This document shows positions 1-6,100 of a DNA stretch of 7,795 nucleotides, one piece after another. The stretch spans positions 1-7,795 of the forward strand of contig CAKUQA010000046.1 in the NCBI GenBank assembly GCA_934675225.1. Reading direction: 5' to 3'. The translations under genes and the position numbers were made by a program. The stretch comes from an uncultured Candidatus Melainabacteria bacterium. GTDB taxonomy: Bacteria; Cyanobacteriota; Vampirovibrionia; Gastranaerophilales; Gastranaerophilaceae. The notes under the pieces were generated by a model, which had not been told where the DNA came from, did no database searches, and worked only from the letters and a program-made list of their open reading frames with translations. Every line of letters starts with the position of its first letter. The first letter of the stretch is position 1.

Positions 1-675
1 TCTCACAACCCCAGGGCCTGAAACACCGACATTTAATGCACATTCCGGTTCGCCAACTCCACAAAAAGCTCCTGCCATAAACGGATTGTCCCCTGGAGTA
101 TTACAAAATACAACAAGTTTAGCTGCACCAATTCCATCTTTATCTTTTGTAAGTTCTGCAGATTTTTTCACAATTTCAGCCATCTTTAAAACAGCATCCA
201 TGTTAATACCAGCCTTTGAAGATGCAACATTAATTGAAGAACAAAGTCTTTCTGTTTGCGCTAAAGCTTCAGGAATACTGTCAATAAGAAGTTTATCACC
301 TTTGGTCATACCTTTTTCAACTAAAGCTGAAAAACCACCAACGAAATTAACTCCAACTGTTTTTGCGGCTCTATCAAGAGTTTTGGCAATTTTGACATAA
401 TCAGGATTTTTGCAAGACTCACCAACAATTGAAATCGGTGTTACAGAAATTCTTTTATTTACAATCGGAATTGAATAATCATTTTCAAATTCGTTAGCAT
501 ATTCAACCAAATTTCCTGCATATTTAACAATTTTGTTATAAATATTTTCGCAAACAACATCTACATCACTGTCGGCACAATCTCTTAAACTTATTGCCAT
601 AGTAACCGTTCTAATATCAAGGTTATATAGCTTTATCATATTAATAGTTTCAAGTATTAATTCTTCATTTATCAT
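1..675 (-). CDS. PFL family protein (UPF0210/DUF711), N-terminal half
   Basis: The minus strand is open from an ATG at 675 to the window edge, giving 225 codons of a family usually near 450 residues, so about half the gene is present. The protein begins [18 protein letters not shown]. It carries blocks typical of UPF0210: [14 protein letters not shown] (about residues 24-37), [18 protein letters not shown] (about 105-122), a stretch around [19 protein letters not shown] (about 137-155), [33 protein letters not shown] near 190-222. The family adopts a fold related to pyruvate formate-lyase, but its biochemical role is unknown. In other genomes it often sits beside a small ACT-domain protein (UPF0237); none is visible here, though it could lie beyond the edge. 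The start overlaps the end of the MotB-like gene by 11 bases (665-675), with no good Shine-Dalgarno at normal spacing, which suggests translation is coupled to the upstream gene. Family assignment is firm; function is not known. Confidence 0.88.
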   Translation of the reverse strand, partial: MINEELILETINMIKLYNLDIRTVTMAISLRDCADSDVDVVCENIYNKIVKYAGNLVEYANEFENDYSIPIVNKRISVTPISIVGESCKNPDYVKIAKTLDRAAKTVGVNFVGGFSALVEKGMTKGDKLLIDSIPEALAQTERLCSSINVASSKAGINMDAVLKMAEIVKKSAELTKDKDGIGAAKLVVFCNTPGDNPFMAGAFCGVGEPECALNVGVSGPGVVR

Positions 676-1372
676 TTAATGTCTGAACTCCATGGAATAA
701 AACTTCCGTTACATCTACTTTCTTAACTTTCAAACGCATTTCAACACGTCTGCTTTTATTGTAATCTTCTTTTCCGTTTACAATAATAGGATCTGAATAA
801 CTTTTTCCTTCTACAATAAGCATTTTTCGCAATTTAGGACTATACTTTTTATCAAATCCAGTTTGAAACATGTAATTTGCAACCGCATCAGCACGAGCGA
901 TACTTAATTCCATATTTCTCATATATTCAACATCAGGATTTTTAATTCCTGCAAAAGCCTGACTGTCAGTATGACCTTGAATTACAATATTTTCAATTTC
1001 ATCAACCAACTCTTTGTTAGAAAAAATTGTATTTATATAAATTGGCACAAGTTTGTTCAAATAGGCTTTACCTTTTGGAGAAAGATTTGAACTGCCTATT
1101 TCAAAAAGTTCCATATCAGAAATCTTTACATCTCCGCTCATTTCATCAACTTGAGCATCAATATTTGCATTTTTAAGATTTTCAATAAGCTCTTTATTAA
1201 CTTCGATTTGTTGTTTTTTTTGTTCTAAAGCCTGTTGAGTAAAACCGGTCATAGCAAGTACAAACAACGTCATAAAAATAATAGCCAAACCTAACAAAAG
1301 GTCTGCCATAGTTGTCCAGAAAATATTATTATCGCCTTCAGTGGCTGCAGTTTTTCTTGCCTTTAAGCCCAT
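665..1372 (-). CDS. ZorB-like MotB/OmpA-domain membrane protein
   Basis: This is a 235-residue inner-membrane protein with the layout of MotB, TolR-OmpA and ZorB. It has a short cytoplasmic N-terminus, one transmembrane helix (about residues 17-41), a linker helix rich in Q, K and E (about 42-70), and a C-terminal OmpA-like peptidoglycan-binding domain (about 85-217). The helix begins [15 protein letters not shown], where Asp24 sits where MotB and ZorB place the ion-carrying aspartate. The OmpA domain shows GHTD (133-136), the [13 protein letters not shown] helix (from 156) and [10 protein letters not shown] (205-214), the usual peptidoglycan contacts. The expected role is to anchor and power a motor formed with the preceding gene, 15 bases upstream. 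I chose ATG 1372 because GGAG lies six bases before it; the longer TTG start at 1384 (four more residues) has no spaced ribosome site. The ADLLLGL helix resembles ZorB more than flagellar MotB, but a generic motor cannot be excluded. Confidence 0.82.
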   Translation of the reverse strand: MGLKARKTAATEGDNNIFWTTMADLLLGLAIIFMTLFVLAMTGFTQQALEQKKQQIEVNKELIENLKNANIDAQVDEMSGDVKISDMELFEIGSSNLSPKGKAYLNKLVPIYINTIFSNKELVDEIENIVIQGHTDSQAFAGIKNPDVEYMRNMELSIARADAVANYMFQTGFDKKYSPKLRKMLIVEGKSYSDPIIVNGKEDYNKSRRVEMRLKVKKVDVTEVLFHGVQTLNDK

Positions 1373-1378
1373 AATTTT

Positions 1379-1382
1379 CTCC
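1379..1382 (-). promoter_or_regulatory. Shine-Dalgarno deciding the ZorB-like start
   Basis: GGAG on the minus strand stands six bases before ATG 1372. It overlaps the TTG at 1384 that would give a four-residue-longer protein, so the ATG is the better start. Confidence 0.7.
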
Positions 1383-1387
1383 AACCC

Positions 1388-2296
1388 TTAGAACAACTCA
1401 TCAACATCATCCTTTTTACCACGTTTTGCAACTTCTTTCATACTTTTATTAACCTCATTTAACCCAAAGATAAGATTTTCCAAATAAGGAACAAGGTTAC
1501 TTGCAATACCGGAATTTAAAGCAACTTTAAACTGTTGTGGCATAGCAGTTATCAAATTTGAAACAGAGTTGTTTTGAATTTTAGTTTCTTTCAAAAGTTC
1601 AAGCAAGAATTTTTCTGAAGAAATATTATCAAATAACTTTCCTAATAAATCCTCACATTTTGAAAGCGGATTTTTACACAACTGTTGGAATGTGATTTTT
1701 TCATACATCAAAAACAACAATGAAGAACCTACCGCGATAACTGATACCAAAGCTGCAGTCTGCATTGATGACATCAAACCTGCAACTGATGCAATTGTTT
1801 TTTCTTGAGAAGAAAAATCAATTTTACCAAATGCAATAGCAATATTCAAAAACGTAAACAATGGACCAAAACCTGTCAATATAGTCGGTACGCTCTGCAA
1901 AAATTTATTATTAAATTTAGATGTAATCAAAGTTTCTTCATTAAAAAAGTATAATGGGTCAACAGTAGTTTGAATATTTTGAACGGTTGAAGATACTTCT
2001 TTATATGTCAAATCATTATTTCTACCCTTAAGAGCAATTGACTCTGAAAAAACAAGCGTATTTTTAAATTCTAACCAAGCAGCCGAAACATAAGGGTTTG
2101 CACTCATCCATTCATCAATTTCTTTAAAACGGAAATTTAAATCTGTCTTTTTAAAATTGGAGATAAATGCCAAAAGAATTTTCAAATTTTTACTTACAAA
2201 TATGTAATTCTTCGTACAATAAACTATAGAAAATAAAAAAGTAAAAATTACAATAAGGATTGGAATATCAGTAAAAATATGCAATAATAAATTCAT
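1388..2296 (-). CDS. ZorA-like MotA/TolQ/ExbB-family proton channel protein
   Basis: This is a 302-residue membrane protein with three predicted helices: about residues 7-28 (IFTDIPILIVIFTFLFSIVY), 136-157 (VPTILTGFGPLFTFLNIAIA) and 173-198 (GLMSSMQTAALVSVIAVGSS). The order of blocks matches ZorA of the Zorya anti-phage system. AWLEFKNTLV (73-82) and a DPLYFFNEE segment (about 113-121) lie between helices 1 and 2, followed by the P-x-x-L-T-G-x-G-x-L-x-T-F helix and the A-x-x-x-S helix. Thr148 and Ser185 fall where this superfamily lines its ion path. It should form the multimeric ring around the MotB-like helices encoded just downstream. Flagellar MotA has four helices, and no flagellar genes are near. 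After helix 3 only about 100 residues remain, whereas ZorA of described Zorya systems carries a much longer cytoplasmic tail. I chose the start at 2296 because GGAGAG precedes it and a promoter at 2320-2348 excludes the ATG at 2329. The family is sure; the Zorya-like subtype is inferred. Confidence 0.8.
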   Translation of the reverse strand: MNLLLHIFTDIPILIVIFTFLFSIVYCTKNYIFVSKNLKILLAFISNFKKTDLNFRFKEIDEWMSANPYVSAAWLEFKNTLVFSESIALKGRNNDLTYKEVSSTVQNIQTTVDPLYFFNEETLITSKFNNKFLQSVPTILTGFGPLFTFLNIAIAFGKIDFSSQEKTIASVAGLMSSMQTAALVSVIAVGSSLLFLMYEKITFQQLCKNPLSKCEDLLGKLFDNISSEKFLLELLKETKIQNNSVSNLITAMPQQFKVALNSGIASNLVPYLENLIFGLNEVNKSMKEVAKRGKKDDVDELF

Positions 2297-2299
2297 AAT

Positions 2300-2305
2300 C
2301 TCTCC
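2300..2305 (-). promoter_or_regulatory. Shine-Dalgarno deciding the ZorA-like start
   Basis: GGAGAG on the minus strand ends three bases before ATG 2296 (five bases from the GGAG core). The alternative in-frame ATG at 2329 has no such site and lies inside the predicted -10 region, so the shorter protein is preferred. Confidence 0.7.
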
Positions 2306-2319
2306 GTTTCTTAATAGAA

Positions 2320-2348
2320 ATTGTAGCATAACAAGCTGATTTGGGCAA
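2320..2348 (-). promoter_or_regulatory. Sigma70-type promoter of the ZorA-like/ZorB-like/PFL unit
   Basis: On the minus strand TTGCCC (2348-2343, four of six matches to TTGACA) is followed by a 17-base spacer and TACAAT (2325-2320, five of six matches to TATAAT). Transcription would begin near 2313, giving a leader of about 17 bases that contains the GGAGAG ribosome site. This separates the three-gene unit from the upstream RNase HIII gene, although read-through from that gene remains possible, since I see no clear hairpin terminator between them. Confidence 0.6.
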
Positions 2349-2386
2349 GTACACTAAAATTAGAAAAGACTACAAACTAAATAAAT

Positions 2387-3019
2387 TTAAACTTCATTAT
2401 ACGTTTTAAAATGCGCCTTACAAACTTCTTTCAAGCGTTCTTTACCATATTTTCCAATAAACTCGGCTGCAACATTTTTTACAAGCCCCGAACAACCTTT
2501 TTGGAATTTTAAACCATAAGTATTTTCCATAGCCTGCATTTTCTCAACAAAAGTTGCACGCGCAAGAACAGAAGCTGCAGCAACGGCAATATCACTTTCA
2601 GCCTTACACATTTGTTCTAGTCTTATACTTCTTCCGTTTTTCATCAATGCAGACTGTATTAAACTTTCATCACCAAACTTGTCAGACAAAGCATATTCAC
2701 AATGATTATTTTCCAAAATATTCTCAATCGCTCTTGCATGTCCCCACGCCAAAAGTTTATTCAAGTTTTTTATATTTGAATAAAGCTCATTATACTTAGA
2801 ATTTGAAATTGCAATAACAGAGTGCGGAGCAACTTTTTTTATTTCCCCTGCAAGCATAAGCATTTTTTTGTCAGAAAGTTTTTTACTATCTTTTATCCCA
2901 AGTTCTCTGAAATATTCTGCTGATTTTTCATCAGCAAGAACTCCGGCTATAACCAACGGGCCAAAAAAATCTCCCTTACCTGATTCGTCAGTCCCTATAT
3001 GTGCAATAAATTCAGTCAT
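2387..3019 (-). CDS. rnhC: Ribonuclease HIII, compact form
   Basis: This enzyme cuts the RNA strand of RNA/DNA hybrids during replication and repair in the cytoplasm. The N-terminal block GTDESGKGDFFGPLVIAGV (residues 9-27) is the RNase HIII version of the type 2 RNase H signature, with Asp11 and Glu12 as metal ligands. Further acidic candidates are Asp113 (LSDKFGD) and Glu141 in KAESDIAVAAASVLAR; a glutamate there, rather than the aspartate of RNase HII, points to HIII. FQKGCSGLV (172-180) and the C-terminal AHFKT (202-206) also fit. The protein is 210 residues long, about 90 shorter than typical RNase HIII, because it starts almost at the catalytic domain and lacks the N-terminal TBP-like substrate-binding domain. 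ATG 3019 is preceded by AAAGGA at a short but usable distance. It lies 74 bases after the PBP gene on the same strand and may be co-transcribed with it. Confidence 0.9.
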   Translation of the reverse strand: MTEFIAHIGTDESGKGDFFGPLVIAGVLADEKSAEYFRELGIKDSKKLSDKKMLMLAGEIKKVAPHSVIAISNSKYNELYSNIKNLNKLLAWGHARAIENILENNHCEYALSDKFGDESLIQSALMKNGRSIRLEQMCKAESDIAVAAASVLARATFVEKMQAMENTYGLKFQKGCSGLVKNVAAEFIGKYGKERLKEVCKAHFKTYNEV

Positions 3020-3093
3020 TTTATCCTTTCAAGCTATATTGAGCATTACAACCAATCCAATGATACTAAAAAACCAATATCGACTTTTTAATT

Positions 3094-5262
3094 TTATCTT
3101 ACCCCTTCAGGAACCGCCATTGGGATAGGAATTGGAGCAGATGTTGTTTGAAGCTTAGCAGCTGCAGGTTTTGCAGTAGTCTGTTGTGAATGCTGTTGAG
3201 GTTGCGTAGGTTGTTTAGACTGAGTTTGTTCCAGCTTCTTAACCGATTCTGGCAAATTAGGCTCTGTATCATTCAAATCAACTTCATTTTCATCTTCTTG
3301 ATGTTTAGGTTTGGCAACAGTTTCTCCTATAACACGATTTGGATTAATAGAACCAAACGGGATTAATTCAACCTGCGGATAATTAAATTCTGCTTTACCG
3401 TACGGCTCTGTTGCAACTTTCATAATATCTTTCCATATAAGAGCCGGAACAGTACCACCTTGAATAGATTTGTTCATAACCGTATTGTCATCATTTCCAA
3501 CCCAAACACCGGTTACAATATTTGGAGTATATCCCATAAAATAAGCATCTTTGTTATCGTCAGTTGTTCCTGTTTTACCTGCTGCAGGTTTTCCGATATT
3601 TGCAGCACGACCTGTACCGTTGGAAACAACCATTTTCATCATAGCAGTCATTTCCGCGGCCGTATTTATACTTAATTGATGAGTAATTTTTGTTTTCGGA
3701 GCTTTGTAAACAACTTTTCCACGAGAAGTTTCAACTCTCTCAATAGCATAAGGTTGTACAACATAACCGCCATTTGCAAATGCACCATAAGCTCTTGTAA
3801 ATTCAAATAATTTTACACCATTTGACCCCAAGGCAATTGTATAGTCATATTCTAACGGTGTTTCTATTCCTAAAACCCTTGCTGTTTGTATTACGGAACG
3901 AATACCAACATCTTTAATTAATCTTGCCGCACAAACATTTGATGATACCATCAAAGCTGTATATACAGGAATTTTTCCTCTATATTTGTTACCATAATTT
4001 CTTGGAGACCATTGTCCGATAGTCAAAGGTCTGTCCTCAATCATGTCATTTGGCGAAATACCTTTTTCCATAGCAGCTGCATATACAATAGGTTTGAAAG
4101 AAGATCCGGGAGGTCTAACCGCCTGCGTAACCCTATCATATTGGCTCTTTGTGTAATCTTTTCCGCCTGAATAAACTAAAATTTTACCGTCTATCGGGCT
4201 GAATGAGAATACGGCAGCCTGATTTTTTTCGCCGCCTAATCCCCAACCGCGAAGATTTTTCAAAATAGCTTCATTAGCAGCTTTTTGAGCTTTATAATCA
4301 AGAGTAGTAACTACTTTATAACCACCTTGAGAGATTTCTGTTTCATCAAAACCTAGTCTTTCAAGTTCTTTCATTACATAATCACAGAAATATGGAGCTT
4401 TGTTAGTTGTGTAATATTGAGGAACTTTTGCAAGATGCACTTTTTCTTTTTTAGCCTTTTCATATTCTTCAGTTGTAATGTATCTCATTTTATACATTCT
4501 TGTAAGAACCTGATTACGTCTCTGAACAGCTAAATCCATATTATTGAACGGATTATATACAGAAGGCGCTTGAGGCAAACCTGCAATCAAAGCAAGTTCA
4601 GCTAAGTCACAATCTTTTAGATGTTTATCAAAATAAATTTGGGCAGCACCTTCTACACCATAAGCACCTGCTCCAAGGTATACGTTATTCATATACATTT
4701 CAAGAATTTGGTCTTTTGAAATAGTTTTTTCAATTCTTGCTGCAATAAATAATTCTTTTAATTTTCTATCAAAAGTTCTTTCATTATTAAGAAACAGAAC
4801 TCTTGCAAGTTGCTGAGTAATGGTACTTGCTCCTTGAACAACATGTCCTGCAATTACGTTTTGTACAGTAGAACGAGCCAAACCTACAACATCATAGCCA
4901 TGGTGACGATAAAAGTTTTTATCTTCTGTTGCGATTAATGCTTTTTTTAAATTATCCGGAATATCTTTTAAATCTATTTTTTCATAAGTATAAGCAGTAA
5001 ATGTTTTTATTATTTCGCCATCGTCAGAATAAATCTTCGTAACAATATTTGGTTTAAATTGCTCTAAATTATTAATCGGTGGCAAAGAGGACAAGTATAG
5101 CTCCAAAGATGCAACTCCTGCCAACGCACAAGCACAACCCATTATAAAAATAAATCTGATTGTTGAAAGAAATCCCCCATTTTTCTTCCTTGAATTTTTA
5201 GAAATATTTGCTTTTGCCATCTCTTTGGCGGTATAATTCCTTTTTACGTAATATTTAGACAT
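3094..5262 (-). CDS. Class A penicillin-binding protein (PBP1A family), glycosyltransferase and transpeptidase
   Basis: This bifunctional enzyme polymerises lipid II into glycan strands and cross-links peptides, anchored in the cytoplasmic membrane and acting outside it. The 722-residue protein has a basic cytoplasmic head, one membrane helix (about 35-57), and a GT51 glycosyltransferase domain with ATEDKNFYRHHG (catalytic Glu113), QGASTITQQLAR (from 143) and ILEMYMNNVYLGAGAYG (second Glu188). The penicillin-binding transpeptidase domain has SSFK (387-390, nucleophile Ser387), SSN (440-442) and KTGT (563-566), so all catalytic motifs are intact. From about residue 655 the tail is acidic and then rich in Q, T, P and A, probably disordered. 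ATG 5262 is chosen because GGGAG lies five bases upstream and a promoter sits at 5288-5316. Starting at 5361 would add 33 residues that overlap that promoter. Its own divergent promoter suggests constitutive expression. RNase HIII follows after 74 bases. Confidence 0.95.
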   Translation of the reverse strand: MSKYYVKRNYTAKEMAKANISKNSRKKNGGFLSTIRFIFIMGCACALAGVASLELYLSSLPPINNLEQFKPNIVTKIYSDDGEIIKTFTAYTYEKIDLKDIPDNLKKALIATEDKNFYRHHGYDVVGLARSTVQNVIAGHVVQGASTITQQLARVLFLNNERTFDRKLKELFIAARIEKTISKDQILEMYMNNVYLGAGAYGVEGAAQIYFDKHLKDCDLAELALIAGLPQAPSVYNPFNNMDLAVQRRNQVLTRMYKMRYITTEEYEKAKKEKVHLAKVPQYYTTNKAPYFCDYVMKELERLGFDETEISQGGYKVVTTLDYKAQKAANEAILKNLRGWGLGGEKNQAAVFSFSPIDGKILVYSGGKDYTKSQYDRVTQAVRPPGSSFKPIVYAAAMEKGISPNDMIEDRPLTIGQWSPRNYGNKYRGKIPVYTALMVSSNVCAARLIKDVGIRSVIQTARVLGIETPLEYDYTIALGSNGVKLFEFTRAYGAFANGGYVVQPYAIERVETSRGKVVYKAPKTKITHQLSINTAAEMTAMMKMVVSNGTGRAANIGKPAAGKTGTTDDNKDAYFMGYTPNIVTGVWVGNDDNTVMNKSIQGGTVPALIWKDIMKVATEPYGKAEFNYPQVELIPFGSINPNRVIGETVAKPKHQEDENEVDLNDTEPNLPESVKKLEQTQSKQPTQPQQHSQQTTAKPAAAKLQTTSAPIPIPMAVPEGVR

Positions 5263-5267
5263 GGATA

Positions 5268-5272
5268 CTCCC
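5268..5272 (-). promoter_or_regulatory. Shine-Dalgarno deciding the PBP start
   Basis: GGGAG on the minus strand lies five bases before ATG 5262. The in-frame ATG at 5361 has no ribosome site and lies upstream of the predicted promoter. Confidence 0.7.
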
Positions 5273-5287
5273 TTATATACGATATAA

Positions 5288-5316
5288 ATTTTATTATAAA
5301 AGTAAATTATTGGCAA
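5288..5316 (-). promoter_or_regulatory. Sigma70-type promoter of the PBP gene
   Basis: On the minus strand TTGCCA (5316-5311, five of six matches to TTGACA), a 17-base spacer and TAAAAT (5293-5288, five of six matches to TATAAT) form a good promoter. Transcription would start near 5281, leaving a leader of about 19 bases. A perfect TATAAT also occurs at 5298-5293, but it has no -35 partner at a proper distance. Confidence 0.6.
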
Positions 5317-5360
5317 ATTATTTAAAATTGGCACATTTTTAATATTACAAACTTCATTCA

Positions 5361-5369
5361 TGTTACTAT
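5361..5369 (+). promoter_or_regulatory. Extended -10 promoter of the YkgJ-like gene
   Basis: TGT followed by TACTAT on the plus strand fits an extended -10 element (TGn-TATAAT, five of six in the hexamer). No convincing -35 is seen at 16-18 bases, which extended -10 promoters can tolerate. Start of transcription would fall at about 5376-5377, on or just before the ATG, implying a leaderless message. Confidence 0.4.
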
Positions 5370-5376
5370 ATTAAGT

Positions 5377-5766
5377 ATGCTGGATTTTTTCTTTGTAATA
5401 ATCAATGAAATTCGCTCATATTTTGTTCCTCAACGTGTAAGTTATGAAATTACCGGAGAATGCAAAAAATGCGGAAAATGCTGTAATTACATGTATAGTT
5501 ATGATACATATACCGAAAAGGAATTCAAAATAATGCAAATGTTATTTCCTGCATACAAAAGGTTTTATATAAAGGGAAAAGATGAGCAAGGGAATTTAAT
5601 CTTTGCTTGTAAACTTGTTACAAGTGACGGATTATGTTCGGATTACAAAAACAGACTCCCTATGTGTAAAAACTATCCTAAAAAACGAATATTTTATAAT
5701 GCCAAACTACACGAGGGTTGCGGGTACAAAGTTAATACAAAAAGTTTTGAAGATTATTTAAAATAA
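5377..5766 (+). CDS. YkgJ-family cysteine cluster protein
   Basis: This 129-residue protein belongs to the YkgJ/Fliw-type cysteine cluster family (zinc- or iron-chelating, formerly UPF0153), whose exact role is unknown. The signature is clear: C29-x-x-C32-G-x-C35-C36, then Cys78, Cys87 in the LCSDYKNRLPMCKNYP segment, Cys97, and Cys115 in EGCGYK near the end. Eight cysteines are thus placed as in the family, probably holding a metal or iron-sulfur cluster. The N-terminal 20 residues are hydrophobic and then basic (MLDFFFVIINEIRSYF), possibly a membrane-associated helix. It is divergent from the PBP gene and convergent with dnaB, so it stands alone. There is no Shine-Dalgarno before ATG 5377; the nearest promoter element suggests a leaderless transcript. 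No other Met or common start codon lies between this ATG and the first cysteine, so the start is accepted. Family firm, function unknown. Confidence 0.88.
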   Translation: MLDFFFVIINEIRSYFVPQRVSYEITGECKKCGKCCNYMYSYDTYTEKEFKIMQMLFPAYKRFYIKGKDEQGNLIFACKLVTSDGLCSDYKNRLPMCKNYPKKRIFYNAKLHEGCGYKVNTKSFEDYLK

Positions 5767-5797
5767 GTCTTAATTGAGCCAAGATTATGCAATTAAT

Positions 5798-5830
5798 CAG
5801 CTGGATTGTTTCGCATTCGCTCACAATGAC
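5798..5830 (-). repeat. Diverged copy of a dispersed GTCATTG...CAATCCAGC intergenic repeat
   Basis: Read on the minus strand this is GTCATTGTGAGCGAATGCG followed by AAACAATCCAGCTG. It has the form of a dispersed intergenic repeat (GTCATTGCGAGCG...GCGAAGCAATCCAGC) that I recognise from many bacterial genomes. The ends carry a short inverted pair, ATTGT (5805-5809) and ACAAT (5823-5827). Recognition is from memory of the pattern, not from a search. Confidence 0.45.
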
Positions 5831-5842
5831 CGAAATTATTAT

Positions 5843-5872
5843 CCTCTCGCCCTTTAGTGGAGAGAGAGTAGG
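5843..5872 (+). repeat. Palindromic repeat unit A (CTCTC...GAGAG)
   Basis: CTCTC at 5844-5848 pairs with GAGAG at 5860-5864 around an 11-base loop, followed by AGAGAGTAGG. The layout matches unit B at 5940-5970 (arm, short loop with TTAG, arm, then GAGAG-G-rich tail) in the same orientation, about 96 bases apart, so the two look like degenerate copies of one element. Confidence 0.4.
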
Positions 5873-5939
5873 CGTTTGAGCAACGCGAATTACGCATACG
5901 AGAGAGGGGCTGAACTTGATTCAGAGTCTATCAAATGTT

Positions 5940-5970
5940 CTCTCCCTCGGTTAGGGAGAGTTAGAGAGGG
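5940..5970 (+). repeat. Palindromic repeat unit B, perfect 8-bp hairpin
   Basis: CTCTCCCT (5940-5947) and AGGGAGAG (5953-5960) are perfect inverted repeats around the 5-base loop CGGTT, followed by TTAGAGAGGG. The hairpin is strong for this AT-rich context but lacks a T-run on either side, so it is not a classical terminator. It resembles the CCCTCTCCCT-type palindromes dispersed in spacers of many bacteria. Confidence 0.55.
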
Positions 5971-6007
5971 TAATCTAATAATAATTATAAGTGTTGGAAA
6001 TATGAAA

Positions 6008-6036
6008 GAAAGAAACTTATCTGATAAGGTCTTTTC
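6008..6036. terminator. Weak candidate bidirectional terminator
   Basis: TTAT (6017-6020) and ATAA (6024-6027), extended by CTTATC/GATAAG and imperfect outer pairing of GAAAG with TTTTC, form a hairpin with mismatches. On the minus strand it is followed by TTTCTTTCTTTC, and on the plus strand by TCTTTTC. It would sit about 100 bases past the dnaB stop codon and 240 bases past the YkgJ-like stop codon. The loop geometry is tight and the stem mostly A-T, so this is tentative. Confidence 0.25.
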
Positions 6037-6061
6037 ACGTTTCACTTCTCACTTTTCACTA
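6034..6061 (+). repeat. Four tandem 7-mers (TTCACTT consensus)
   Basis: The plus strand reads TTCACGT, TTCACTT, CTCACTT, TTCACTA without gaps: four 7-base units with one or two changes each. This is a short degenerate tandem repeat in the convergent spacer. Confidence 0.65.
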
Positions 6062-6100
6062 AAGGCTTGTAGAGTGGTGGGACCTAACTCCCCAGTAAAA

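Noticed and set aside
86..400. Plus-strand open frame opposite the PFL-family gene
   Set aside because: The minus strand encodes a clear UPF0210 protein throughout; the opposite frame has no family features.
665..2296. Flagellar stator MotA/MotB
   Set aside because: The ring protein has three rather than four helices, no flagellar genes are present, and the sequence blocks between helices 1 and 2 fit ZorA better.
2554..3128. Plus-strand open frames opposite RNase HIII and the end of the PBP gene
   Set aside because: They are antisense to well-supported catalytic motifs and have no ribosome sites or motifs of their own.
5263..5361. Upstream start adding 33 residues to the PBP
   Set aside because: The extension overlaps the predicted promoter and lacks a ribosome site, while ATG 5262 has GGGAG at ideal distance.
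5770..5796. TTAATTG/CAATTAA inverted repeat just after the YkgJ-like stop codon as a terminator
   Set aside because: The stem is seven mostly A-T pairs around a 13-base loop with no following T-run, so it is too weak to call.
5940..5960. 8-bp hairpin considered as a Rho-independent terminator
   Set aside because: There is no T-run directly after the stem on either strand; it fits a palindromic repeat better.
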